This document shows, in pieces, positions 7,241 to 15,628 of a stretch of DNA of 64,000 bases. The stretch covers positions 1 to 64,000 of the forward strand of contig NZ_JAKZAK010000019.1 in assembly GCF_023156385.1 (NCBI RefSeq), given 5' to 3'. Source of the stretch: Marinobacter xestospongiae. GTDB lineage: Bacteria > Pseudomonadota > Gammaproteobacteria > Pseudomonadales > Oleiphilaceae. Positions within the stretch are counted from its first letter, which is position 1, and the number at the start of each line of letters is the position of its first letter. Below the pieces are notes generated by a model that worked only from the letters and a program-made list of their open reading frames with translations, made no database searches and was not told the origin of the DNA. Position numbers and translations under genes: made by a program.

Positions 7241-9730
7241 TCAACGCTCGCGGATCACCTGCAGGATCGCCCGCAGGTCGTGGCGGTCCACCCGGCCATC
7301 GGCGTTGACGTCGTAGTGCTCAACATCCGCCCGTCCGAACAGATAGGCAAGGATGAAGCGGGCGACGTCGCGGCCGTTAACCCGGCCATCGCCGTTGAGG
7401 TCGGCCCGGTCCGCCGGCTCGTCTGCCGCCAGGGTCAGCGACACCAGCACCGGATCATGGTCGGAGGCCCGGTAGGCGTCCGGGGCGTAGTAGCTGGCCT
7501 GTTGCTGCGGCGTCTGGAACTCGGTGTTGTAGTCCAGCGCCCGCGGTTCGTCGGCATTGATATGCCAGACCGTGGCGTCGGCAATCTTCGCCTGCAGCGG
7601 GCTGTTGGCCAGAGCGTGGTCAAGGTAACCGGCCTGGCCATAGAACACGTAGGAGTAGGCCTGCTCACCGGCAAACCGCGCCACCAGGTCCTGGTAGCCA
7701 TCGCCGACGAGGCTCTGGATCGGGTCTTCCTTGGCGTAGCTGTTGAGGTCGCCGATCACCAGCACGTCTTCCTCTCCGGTTCCGGTGGCGTCGTTGGCCA
7801 GCCATCCGGCCAGTGCCTCAGCGGCCTGGGTCCGCATCGGGTTCCAGCAGCCCTGGCCATCGCCCTGATCGGCGTTGGTACCGTCGGCACCGCGGCAGCC
7901 TTTGGACTTGAAGTGGTTCACCACCACGGTGACGCCGTCATCACCGGCGACTGGCACGAAGGTCTGGGCCAGGGGGCGGCGGTTGAGCTCGGCGAAGGCG
8001 CCCTCTGCAAGAGTCGCGGCGGCACCCTGGGGGGTTACCCGGTCGCTGCGGTACAGCAGACCAACGGCGATGTCGTCGTTACCCAGCTGCTCCAGCCCCG
8101 GATCGATGTAGGCCCAGCTGCCACCGAGGGCGGCGGCGAGTTCGGCAATGGCGCTGGTGTCGCCATAACCGTCGTTCTCGATTTCCATCAGACCGATAAT
8201 GTCGGCATCCAGGGCGCTGATTGCGCTGACCAGCTTGGCGGTCTGGCGCTGCAGTTCCTCGGCGGTGTCGGCGCCGCGGGCGGTGGGGAAACCACCACCG
8301 AAGCCGTCACCATTGAAGAAGTTGAGCACGTTGAAGGCCGCCACCACCAGGTCGCCGCGGTCCGCCAGATCCGGGCCGGCGGGGCGGTTGTTGGCGCTGA
8401 TGAAGCCGGGGGCGGAACTGGGGTGCAGTCGCCATTCGTCGTAGCGGTAGTCGAGAATGCCGGTCAGGTCGGTGACCTGGTCTCCGGCACGTACGGTCTG
8501 GGCGGCGCTCAGTTGCGGTGTCGGGTAGGGCACCAGCGCCGGGTTCTGCTGGTTGCTGCCATCGTCGAGGATCAGACGGTCGCGGGCGTTGAGTTCCGCC
8601 ACCACCGCGGCGTCGTCACCGGGGGCGACGATGTTGGTGGGAATGAAGTGGCGGTCGCTGCCCAGGGTCAGGCTGCCGTAGCGGGCCAGATCGTAGGTGT
8701 CGTTGACGGTGAGCGGGCGGCTGAAGCTGACCCGCATCGACTCATAGGCCTCCGGGGCGTCCAGGGTATCCCAGGGCAGTGCCAGGGTGGCGGCGGCGGG
8801 CAGGGTGGCGCTGCCGCAGTCGGCCAGGCCGCTGAGGTCGGTCAACTCGGTGAGGCCGCCGTACTCGGTGATGGACCCGGCCACCCGCACCCGCTGGCCG
8901 ACGCTCACGCTGGCATCGGGGGCGTAGACAAACAGGCCTTCGGAGCTGAGGGGGTTGTCGTCACGGTCGCTGGCTTCCTCTTCCACGAAGAATCCGCCCA
9001 GGCCGCCGTCACCATTGAACACGCCGGTCACCACGGCTTCGATCACCAGGCTGTCGCCAGCCAGCGGGCTGTCGGTGGTGGTGCCCTGAATGGCGGAGAT
9101 CGGGGTGGCGTCCGCACCGCAGCTCAGGTTGGGCTGGTCCGGATCGCTGCCGTCATCGCCGCCGTCGTCGCCATCACCGTCTCCCACGCCAAGGTCGTCA
9201 AAACTGTCCTGGGGGAAGCCGGCGAAGGTTGCCGCGGGATCGTAGGCATCGAACGGGTCGGTGTCGGCGGCGCTGCCGTCGAGGCGACGCAGGGTGGCGT
9301 TCTGGGTGCGGGTCTCGCCGCTGCCCCAGGCGCTGCCGGGGTCAACGCCAACCTGGCCCAGGCTATCGGCGACCACGCCACCTTCGAGCAGGGTGATGGC
9401 GTCATCGCCATTGAACAGGCCGGCGCCGGTGGTCTGGTCGGCCACCGCCAGGATTGCCGGATCAGCAGCGCTGTGGGCAAAGACAAAGTGACCGCCGGCG
9501 GCCACTTCACCCGCCAGATCGATGGTCAGGCCGGGGGTGCTGCTGCCATTGAAGTAGACCTGCAGTTCCCAGGCGGTGAGATCCACCGGGGCGCTGCCAG
9601 TGTTGCGAAGCTCCACCGCCTTGTTGTTGCTGGAGCCTTCCACGTACTCACTGATCACCAGGCCGGCGTGGCCTGGCGTCGCCAGCATGCCGCCAATGGC
9701 GACCGCAAGCGCGGTCTGTTTAATCGTCAT
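7241..9730 (-). CDS. ExeM/NucH-type extracellular nuclease with dockerin-like tail
   Basis: 829-aa secreted DNase-type protein. Signal peptide MTIKQTALAVAIGGMLATPGHA is followed by a lamin-tail domain (LVISEYVEGSSNNKAVELRN, about 25-160), an Asp/Gly-rich linker, an OB-fold-like region, and an endonuclease/exonuclease/phosphatase domain. The last includes VVAAFNVLNFFN, GLMEIEND, VVVNHFKSKG, VIGDLNSYAKEDP and the catalytic ASDHDPV. The last 60 residues hold two Ca-binding loops (DLNGDGRVNGRD and DVNADGRVDRHD) in a dockerin type I-like arrangement. ExeM homologs often end in a GlyGly-CTERM sorting tail instead. Start at 9730: GGAAAGAA precedes it, and the signal peptide begins there. Likely roles are extracellular DNA degradation, phosphate scavenging or biofilm remodelling. 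The strongly acidic composition fits a marine or saline habitat. Confidence 0.9.
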   Translation of the reverse strand: MTIKQTALAVAIGGMLATPGHAGLVISEYVEGSSNNKAVELRNTGSAPVDLTAWELQVYFNGSSTPGLTIDLAGEVAAGGHFVFAHSAADPAILAVADQTTGAGLFNGDDAITLLEGGVVADSLGQVGVDPGSAWGSGETRTQNATLRRLDGSAADTDPFDAYDPAATFAGFPQDSFDDLGVGDGDGDDGGDDGSDPDQPNLSCGADATPISAIQGTTTDSPLAGDSLVIEAVVTGVFNGDGGLGGFFVEEEASDRDDNPLSSEGLFVYAPDASVSVGQRVRVAGSITEYGGLTELTDLSGLADCGSATLPAAATLALPWDTLDAPEAYESMRVSFSRPLTVNDTYDLARYGSLTLGSDRHFIPTNIVAPGDDAAVVAELNARDRLILDDGSNQQNPALVPYPTPQLSAAQTVRAGDQVTDLTGILDYRYDEWRLHPSSAPGFISANNRPAGPDLADRGDLVVAAFNVLNFFNGDGFGGGFPTARGADTAEELQRQTAKLVSAISALDADIIGLMEIENDGYGDTSAIAELAAALGGSWAYIDPGLEQLGNDDIAVGLLYRSDRVTPQGAAATLAEGAFAELNRRPLAQTFVPVAGDDGVTVVVNHFKSKGCRGADGTNADQGDGQGCWNPMRTQAAEALAGWLANDATGTGEEDVLVIGDLNSYAKEDPIQSLVGDGYQDLVARFAGEQAYSYVFYGQAGYLDHALANSPLQAKIADATVWHINADEPRALDYNTEFQTPQQQASYYAPDAYRASDHDPVLVSLTLAADEPADRADLNGDGRVNGRDVARFILAYLFGRADVEHYDVNADGRVDRHDLRAILQVIRER

Positions 9731-10102
9731 GGTTCTTTCCCTGATTTGTTGACATGAGGTTGACTGGGTGACCCCCAGACGGGGCACCAGTGTGGAAAAG
9801 AACTATGACGGGGGAATGTTCATTTTATGACGCTGGCAGCCTACTGCCACGTTTGCGAAAGCTAACTTGCTGACAGGCATAAAAAAGCCCCCGCACGTGG
9901 GCGTGGGGGGCAATGGCAACAAAGAATGGAGATAACCAATTGGCAGGAGCTTTGAGGGGCAAAAATTAAAAGAGTTCACTTTCTGATCAACGAATTTTGC
10001 CCGCTGGCCGGGGGGAGGGCGTGTGGGTTGAAGATGGTTCGGGTTGAGGGCCGTCCGGGCTTTGCGAGAACATAGCGCCGAACTCATTACCCTGACCGTC
10101 CC
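9731..10102. other. Gene-free intergenic region with orphan leftward terminator
   Basis: This 372-bp gap lies between two divergent genes. It holds the nuclease promoter region at its left end and a leftward terminator-like hairpin at 9881-9911. No credible ORF is present, and the segment 9912-10090 has no other assigned role. See the small-RNA finding. Confidence 0.6.
9881..9911 (-). terminator. Orphan rho-independent terminator (leftward)
   Basis: GC-rich stem (GCCCCCGC at 9887-9894 pairing with the G-rich 9902-9911, including wobbles), followed on the minus strand by six U residues (A run at 9881-9886). No minus-strand protein gene lies upstream of it, so it may end a small RNA transcribed from about 10000-10100. 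Confidence 0.55.
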
Positions 10103-10963
10103 ATGCGCCTGATCCTCAGCCGTAAAGGCTTCGATTCCTCCGCCGGTGGCTGCCCCAGCCCCTGGTTTGCCGATGGCCGCGCCTATGCCCTGCCAATTCC
10201 CGATGCCCGCTCCCGCCTGCGCTATCGCGATATTGAACATCAGGGCGTCAACGTTGGCGACCTGGTGGCGGGGCTGACCGGTGATCCTGGCCGTCGGGAT
10301 GCCGGCGCCCACCTGGACCCGGATCTGATCGCCGATGATTACCCGCGCCAGCAGGGCTGGCGGCCACTGCTGGGCCAGACCGGTACCGCCCAGAGCCACC
10401 TGCGCAACCAGGGCGTGGGGGAGGGTGACCTGTTTCTGTTCTTTGGCCTGTTCCGGGCGGCGGAGCAAAGCACTGATGGCTGGCGCTTTGTCCGTGGCGC
10501 CAAGCCGTTCCATGGGCTTTGGGGCTGGCTGCAGATTGGCGCGGTGGTCAGCGTCGATGAGCTGGCGCCGGATGCCTGGCCCTGGGCGCGCTATCACCCC
10601 CACCTGCAACAGGCCACGGATCGCAACAACACCCTTTACCTGGCCGCCGAGCGCCTGCGGTTGCCGGGGCTGGACACTGACATCGCCGGCGCCGGCACCT
10701 TTGCGCGGCTGCAACCACAGCATCGGCTGACCGCTCCCCAGGCGCCGTCCCCAACCCACTGGCGGTTGCCCCGGGCGTTCTTCCCGGGCCCTGAGCAGAC
10801 GCCGCTGAGCTATCACTACAACCGGGACCGCTGGCACCTGGCCGACGACCACTGTGACCTCCGCTGCGCCGCCCGTGGCCAGGAGTTTGTGCTGGACACG
10901 ACGGCCTATCCCGGGGTGCAGGCCTGGCTTGCCGAGCTGTTGACCAGAGGCAGCACTGATTGA
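10103..10963 (+). CDS. Nmad3 (nucleotide modification associated domain 3) protein
   Basis: 286-aa soluble protein whose N-terminus, MRLILSRKGFDSSAGG followed by PSPWFADGR and ALPIPD, is the signature of the Nmad3 family. That family was predicted from genome neighbourhoods to act in DNA or nucleotide base modification; no enzymatic activity is established that I know of. The mid-region has LFLFFGLFR and FVRGAKPFHGLWGWLQIG, and the C-terminal part YHYNRDRW. No phage, restriction or modification gene lies nearby: the flanks are a secreted nuclease and an acyl-CoA synthetase. No ribosome binding site is evident, but the ATG starts exactly at the conserved motif. Family call from memory of the motif; function unknown. 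Confidence 0.75.
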   Translation: MRLILSRKGFDSSAGGCPSPWFADGRAYALPIPDARSRLRYRDIEHQGVNVGDLVAGLTGDPGRRDAGAHLDPDLIADDYPRQQGWRPLLGQTGTAQSHLRNQGVGEGDLFLFFGLFRAAEQSTDGWRFVRGAKPFHGLWGWLQIGAVVSVDELAPDAWPWARYHPHLQQATDRNNTLYLAAERLRLPGLDTDIAGAGTFARLQPQHRLTAPQAPSPTHWRLPRAFFPGPEQTPLSYHYNRDRWHLADDHCDLRCAARGQEFVLDTTAYPGVQAWLAELLTRGSTD

Positions 10964-10981
10964 CTGGAAAACTGAACCATG

Positions 10982-11006
10982 ATTCACTTCATTCAATAAA
11001 GTGAAT
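10982..11006. promoter_or_regulatory. Candidate operator, inverted repeat
   Basis: Perfect 8-bp arms ATTCACTT (10982-10989) and AAGTGAAT (10999-11006) around a 9-base AT-rich spacer, 66 bp before the acyl-CoA synthetase start. The shape fits a TetR- or GntR-type operator; no cognate regulator gene is adjacent. Confidence 0.4.
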
Positions 11007-11071
11007 CCGGGTTCATGGCTTGCTGTGCCCGGAGGCTCCAAAACAACAACCGCATCAGCGAGGAGACCCCC

Positions 11072-12595
11072 ATGAGCCAGCACCTTGGCGACCTGCTTGC
11101 CTCCCGGGCCGCACTGACCCCGGACCATGTTGCCGCCATTGGCGATCAGCAGCGTTACTGCTTCCGGGAACTGGATACCCGTGCCAGCCAGTGGGCGGGC
11201 TACCTTCACCAGCAGGGACTGAAGCCCGGGGACCGCATCGCGATTCTCTGCAAGAACAGCGAACAGGTGGCAATGGCCCTGTTCGGCGCCAGTCGGGCCG
11301 GGGTGGTGGTGGCGCTGTTGAACTGGCGGCTGCAGCCCCAGGAGCTGGCCTACATTCTCAACGACTGCGGCGCGGACACCCTGGTCTATGACCGGGAGTT
11401 TGCTGACATGGTCACCGCCCTGGCGCCGCAGGTGGGGCTGTCGCGGCAGCTGGTGGTGGATCGCCAGCGCGATGATGATGACTTTGAGCAGGCCCTTGCC
11501 AGCGCCGGTGGAGAACTGCCCGGGCACGACCCTGACCCCGACCAGGTGGCGGTCCTGATGTACACCTCCGGCACCACCGGACGGCCCAAGGGGGTGATGC
11601 TCACCCATCGCAATCTGTACGCGGCGGCGGAGAACTGCTGCTTCACCATCGGCTGGCCGTTCCAGGCCCGCTACCTCACGGTCACCCCGATGTTCCACAT
11701 CGCCGGCCTGATGCCGGTGTTTGCCAACGTGCTAACCGGCAGTGCCACGGTCTACCTGGCGGATTTCCACCCGGTCACGGTGTGGGAAATTCTGGAGCAG
11801 GAACGCATTACCCACTTTCTGGCGGTGCCGCAGATGCTGGAAATGATGCTGCAGGCACCGGGTATCGGCGAGCGCGACCTCAGCTCGCTGCGCTTCGCGG
11901 TGTCCGGGGCGTCGGCGGTGCCGTCAGCACTGATCGCCCGCTACGCCGAACTGGGCATCTCGATCTACCAGGTTTACGGTGCCACCGAAGTGGCCGGTTC
12001 CGCCAGCTTCTGGATGCCGGCCATGGGTATGGACGTGGTGGCCAGCGTCGGGCCTGGGGTGATGGCCGGCAGCCTCAAGATTGTCGATCCGGACACCGGC
12101 GCAGCGCGGCCAGCGGGGCAGGTGGGGGAGATCTGCTTCGGCGGTCCCCAGGTCTTTGCCGGTTACTGGAACAACCCGGACGCCAGCCGCACGGCCATCG
12201 TGGACGGCTACTACCACACCGGTGACCTCGGCTACCTGGACGACCGCGGCTTTCTGTATGTGGTCGACCGGCTCAAGGACATGATCATAAGTGGTGGTGA
12301 GAACATCTACCCGGCGGAACTGGAAGCGGCGCTGATCCAGCATCCGGAGATCGTCGAGGTGGCGGTGGTGGGCCGTGCCGACGAGCGATGGGGGGAGGTG
12401 CCGGTGGCCTTTGTGGTACGCCTGCCGGGCAGCCAACTGGATGAGACGGCGGTGATCGAGCATTGCCGGAGCCAACTGGCGGCCTTCAAGAGCGTCAAGG
12501 CGGTGGTGTTTGCCGACTCGCTGCCCCGCAATGCGTCGTCCAAGCTGCTGAAGCACCAGCTTAAAGCCCAGCTGGAAACGGCTGAACCCGCCTGA
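11072..12595 (+). CDS. Long-chain acyl-CoA synthetase / AMP-binding ligase
   Basis: 507-aa class I adenylate-forming enzyme that activates a carboxylic acid to acyl-AMP and then acyl-CoA. It shows the ATP-binding loop MYTSGTTGRPKG, the YQVYGATE substrate/adenine motif, YHTGDLGYLDD, and the hinge/C-terminal motif VDRLKDMIISGGENIYPAE. The C-terminal catalytic Lys lies in PRNASSKLLK. Start at 11072: GAGGAGA is 6-12 bases upstream, and upstream in-frame sequence is not family-like. It looks monocistronic. A medium- or long-chain fatty acid is the likeliest substrate, but similar enzymes act on aromatic acids. Confidence 0.88.
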   Translation: MSQHLGDLLASRAALTPDHVAAIGDQQRYCFRELDTRASQWAGYLHQQGLKPGDRIAILCKNSEQVAMALFGASRAGVVVALLNWRLQPQELAYILNDCGADTLVYDREFADMVTALAPQVGLSRQLVVDRQRDDDDFEQALASAGGELPGHDPDPDQVAVLMYTSGTTGRPKGVMLTHRNLYAAAENCCFTIGWPFQARYLTVTPMFHIAGLMPVFANVLTGSATVYLADFHPVTVWEILEQERITHFLAVPQMLEMMLQAPGIGERDLSSLRFAVSGASAVPSALIARYAELGISIYQVYGATEVAGSASFWMPAMGMDVVASVGPGVMAGSLKIVDPDTGAARPAGQVGEICFGGPQVFAGYWNNPDASRTAIVDGYYHTGDLGYLDDRGFLYVVDRLKDMIISGGENIYPAELEAALIQHPEIVEVAVVGRADERWGEVPVAFVVRLPGSQLDETAVIEHCRSQLAAFKSVKAVVFADSLPRNASSKLLKHQLKAQLETAEPA

Positions 12596-12754
12596 GGGGA
12601 AGCGCCCGGGTTGGCATTGGGGGCCATTGGCCGCTTCGGACATCCGCCGGATAACGGGATGAGACCTGGTTCAGATTTTCGGCAACCGCTATGGGTTGTC
12701 GCGTTTGGCGTCATGATCGTTTAATAAAACCGCAACCTGAGGGCGGTACGTTTT

Positions 12755-12770
12755 TCTGGTCTAGACCAGA
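12755..12770. promoter_or_regulatory. 16-bp perfect palindrome, candidate operator
   Basis: TCTGGTCTAGACCAGA is a perfect dyad 66 bp before the sphingomyelinase start. The TGGT/ACCA half-sites resemble GntR/FadR-type operators, but the spacing differs and no regulator is adjacent. Confidence 0.45.
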
Positions 12771-12835
12771 TTGGCGGACCGCCGTCATTGCGTCAGACAA
12801 CGATAACAACATTGCCGACCAAACAGGGGAACCCC

Positions 12836-14170
12836 ATGTCTCATCCCTCTCTCCGCCCATCGCCCTGGCGATGGCTGGCGCTGGCCGCCCTGGCACTGAC
12901 CGGGAGCGTCCAGGCCGACAGCTACCTCTACATCACCAACTCCACCAACGAAACCGTCCAGGTCCGGGTCAATCACTACGGTGATGACACCCTGGCCGAA
13001 GGCAGTGAGTGGCGTCAGGAAGCCCAGGAAATCGCGCCTTACGCCACCGCCCGGGTGCTGGCGTTCAACCGTTATGAAGGCCTGAAGAGCGGCAAGACCT
13101 ACCGCTTCGATACCCAGTTGATTGGCGCCGACTCGGTGGTAACACTGGAACAGAAGATGCGCGGTACCTGGTACGGCAGCACCATCGAGCACAGTGCCCA
13201 GGGCAGTGATTTCAACGCCCCATGGCAGGCGGACCGCAGCATCCACCGTTACGATACCCAATACGATGGCCTGCCCAGCCGGCTGGGCTTCAAGGCCAAG
13301 TTCACCGGTGGTTACGACGACTTCTACTACACCGTGCGCAATCAGAACCTGGCGGAGCCGCGTTCCGGTGAGGATGCCCTCAAGGTGCTGAGTTACAACA
13401 TCTGGGCGTTGCCGCTGCTGGCCTCTAACATTGGCGACCGGTTGCAGGAAATGCCAGCGGTACTGCAGGGATACGATGTCCTGCTGTTACAGGAGGCGTT
13501 CGATGCCGCCAGCCATGACCTGCTCGATGCCCTGGCCAGTGAGTACCCCTACCAGACCGAGATCCTCGACAAGCCCGGCTTCAATATCCATAACGGTGGG
13601 GTGGTGATTGTCAGCCGCTTCCCCATTGCCGCGACCGACTACCTGGTGTTTGATGACTGCACCGGCACCGACTGCTTTGCCGACAAGGGGGTGGTCTACG
13701 CCGAGGTAATCCGTGACGGCAAGGCCTATCACGTCACCGCCACCCACACCGCGTCGTTCGACAGCGATGAGGCCCGGGCACTGCGGCAACAGCAGTTCCG
13801 CCAGATCCGCGCGCTAGTGGACGACAAGCAGGTACCCGCCTTCGACGCGGTGATGATGGGCGGTGACTTCAACGTCAACAAGCTCAAGTTCCCCGGTGAC
13901 TACCAGCAGATGCAGGCCAACCTCAAGGCCACGGCGCCGCCGTCCACCGGCTACAGCCGTTCCACCTATGATCCGACGGTGAACCAGAACGCTGAGGGGG
14001 CACTGTCCCTGGGGGTGGAATACCTGGATTACGTGGTGGTCAGCAACACCCATCGCCAGCCGCTGAGTGCCCGCAATGACGTCCGGGTGCCACGGTCGGA
14101 TTCGGCGGATCTGTGGGGTGTGTGGGACCTGTCGGACCACTTTCCGGTCCTGGGCGACTTTCAGTTCTGA
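12836..14170 (+). CDS. Secreted sphingomyelinase C-like phosphodiesterase
   Basis: 444-aa member of the bacterial neutral sphingomyelinase group of the endonuclease/exonuclease/phosphatase superfamily. It is predicted to cleave sphingomyelin or related phospholipids to phosphocholine. The signal peptide ends at VQADSYLYIT. An N-terminal beta-rich domain of about 170 residues (ITNSTNETVQVRVNHYG onward) precedes the catalytic domain: LSYNIWALPLL, LLLQEAFD (metal Glu), NIHNGGVVIVSRFPI, GGDFNVNK and the terminal DLSDHFPVLGDF (catalytic His). Start at 12836 with a GGGGA ribosome binding site. It is coupled to the following chaperone gene (TGATG overlap). A lipid substrate is inferred from family; DNase-like activity is less likely given the N-terminal domain. 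Confidence 0.85.
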   Translation: MSHPSLRPSPWRWLALAALALTGSVQADSYLYITNSTNETVQVRVNHYGDDTLAEGSEWRQEAQEIAPYATARVLAFNRYEGLKSGKTYRFDTQLIGADSVVTLEQKMRGTWYGSTIEHSAQGSDFNAPWQADRSIHRYDTQYDGLPSRLGFKAKFTGGYDDFYYTVRNQNLAEPRSGEDALKVLSYNIWALPLLASNIGDRLQEMPAVLQGYDVLLLQEAFDAASHDLLDALASEYPYQTEILDKPGFNIHNGGVVIVSRFPIAATDYLVFDDCTGTDCFADKGVVYAEVIRDGKAYHVTATHTASFDSDEARALRQQQFRQIRALVDDKQVPAFDAVMMGGDFNVNKLKFPGDYQQMQANLKATAPPSTGYSRSTYDPTVNQNAEGALSLGVEYLDYVVVSNTHRQPLSARNDVRVPRSDSADLWGVWDLSDHFPVLGDFQF

Positions 14171-15204
14171 TGCGCCGCTGGTATCTGGTCACCGGGGTCT
14201 GCGCCAGCCTGGGGCTGGGCTGGTGGGCGCTGTCCGGGGCTGAATCGGCCGTTGCCGACGCCGGCGCCACGGTCGCGCCGGTAACGGCTGGTGCCGCTGC
14301 CGTGGCGCCGGCACAAACCGCGCCCGCGGTAGCGGCGGCGGAACAGCCGGTGGTCGCCCGTGCCGGTGAGGACGAAGCGGCCGCCAGCCAACGGCTGCGC
14401 CGACAGCAGGACCGGGCCTACTGGCATCAGCGGCTGGACGGCTACCGTCAGCCCGGAGGCAACCTGCAGCAGTTCTTCGCCGAGCTGCTGGCCCAGTGTG
14501 GTGGTGAGCCGGACCTGTGCCAGGCCTTGCTGGAACAGCGGCTGGCGGAGTACCCGAACCAGGCCTTCGCCGACCGTCTGCGCCGTATCCTGGCGCGCCA
14601 GCCGGCCTACCAGCAGACCATGCAGTCGCTGGTGATGTCCACCGAGGTGCCGGCGCAAACCCGATACCAGCGCATTGATGCCTTGCGGGAGCAACACTTC
14701 GGGGCCCAGGACGCGGAGCTGCTGTATGGCCAGGAGCGGGCCTGGGCGGACTACCAGTTCGGTTTCCAGACGTTACTGGCGGAAGCGCCCTACCTGTCGC
14801 CGGCTCAGCGTCTGCAACAACTGCAGGCCCTGCGCCAGCGCAGCTGGCAGGATTACCCCCAGGCGCTGGCGCAACGTGAGGGTGACCAGGCCCGGTACCG
14901 GCGGGAGCGCGACCTGCTGCTGGCCGGGGTGGATGATCCGGACGAGCGTCAGGCGCTGGTGGCCGGCCTGCGGGAGCAGCATTTCGGTGCCGAGCGTGCC
15001 CGGCGGATGGCGGCCCGCGACCACCAGCTGGCGCAGCAACAGGCGCAGCAACAGCATTACCAGCAGGCGCGGGAGGCGTTGACGAGGGAGATGACCGCAC
15101 TCAGGGGGCAGATGTCCGACAGCGTCTGGCAACAGCAGTACCAGCAGCGGCTGCAACAGTTGCGGGAGGAGGCGTTTGCGGAGCCTGATGGCGGGACACC
15201 CTAG
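14170..15204 (+). CDS. Lipase-foldase (Lif)-like secretion chaperone
   Basis: 344-aa protein with a single N-terminal transmembrane anchor (YLVTGVCASLGLGWWALSG), an Ala/Pro/Val-rich variable linker, then an all-helical Gln/Arg/Leu-rich domain. Two repeats of LREQHFGA and the blocks AELLYGQERAWADYQF and LSPAQRLQQLQAL match the extended helical domain of lipase-specific foldases. These hold a secreted lipase in the periplasm while it folds. The RxxFDY motif of classical Lif is not visible. Its ATG overlaps the sphingomyelinase stop (TGATG at 14168-14172) and it has no ribosome binding site of its own, so the two are translated together. It is probably a private foldase for that sphingomyelinase. 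Confidence 0.72.
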   Translation: MRRWYLVTGVCASLGLGWWALSGAESAVADAGATVAPVTAGAAAVAPAQTAPAVAAAEQPVVARAGEDEAAASQRLRRQQDRAYWHQRLDGYRQPGGNLQQFFAELLAQCGGEPDLCQALLEQRLAEYPNQAFADRLRRILARQPAYQQTMQSLVMSTEVPAQTRYQRIDALREQHFGAQDAELLYGQERAWADYQFGFQTLLAEAPYLSPAQRLQQLQALRQRSWQDYPQALAQREGDQARYRRERDLLLAGVDDPDERQALVAGLREQHFGAERARRMAARDHQLAQQQAQQQHYQQAREALTREMTALRGQMSDSVWQQQYQQRLQQLREEAFAEPDGGTP

Positions 15205-15362
15205 CGGGCAGGGGCGTGAGGCTGTGATGTGGCTCAGGATCGACTATCTTTGTCTGTAGGGCAGGGAAGCTGGCCCGGTAGCTGTGCGGCCATCCGCCAA
15301 CCCCGGTCGCGTCCCTGAAAGTCACGTCCTTGAAAGTCACCCTCGACAGGAGTATCCCGCAC

Positions 15363-15605
15363 ATGTCCATCAGTGATCACGCCCTGGATATCGACTTTCC
15401 CCAGTTCAAGTCCCGCATCCTCGATTTGCGCAAGAATGACCCGGCCTTCCGCCAGCTCAGTGACGACTACGACCGCCTCGACAAGAAAATCCGTGGCCTG
15501 GAAGTGCGCGAGGTGCCCACCGACGACCAGCATTTCAGTACCCTGAAGATGGAGCGCGCCAGCCTCAAGGACCGGCTCTACCAACAGCTCGCCAAGGGAG
15601 CCTGA
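15363..15605 (+). CDS. YdcH family (DUF465) small protein
   Basis: 80-aa cytoplasmic protein with the DUF465 pattern: a charged helical hairpin with DPAFRQLSDDYDRLDKKIRGLE and LKMERASLKDRLYQQL. Function in the family is unknown. An AGGAG at 15348-15352 supports the ATG at 15363. It ends 24 bases from the convergent HD-GYP gene stop. Confidence 0.85.
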   Translation: MSISDHALDIDFPQFKSRILDLRKNDPAFRQLSDDYDRLDKKIRGLEVREVPTDDQHFSTLKMERASLKDRLYQQLAKGA

Positions 15606-15628
15606 TCACCACCGCCGTAGCCTGGACA

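Noticed and set aside
7148-9757. An 869-codon plus-strand ORF
   Set aside because: It is antisense to the ExeM-type nuclease gene, which has a signal peptide and clear domain motifs. The shadow frame has Gly/Val-rich low-complexity sequence with no family motif, as expected in high-GC DNA.
10103-10963. Phage or restriction-modification island around the Nmad3 gene
   Set aside because: Neighbouring genes are a secreted nuclease and lipid-metabolism enzymes. No integrase, methylase or phage structural gene is present.
9803-11698. A 631-codon minus-strand ORF
   Set aside because: It lies opposite the Nmad3 and acyl-CoA synthetase genes, both with recognisable motifs. Its product is compositionally biased and motif-free.
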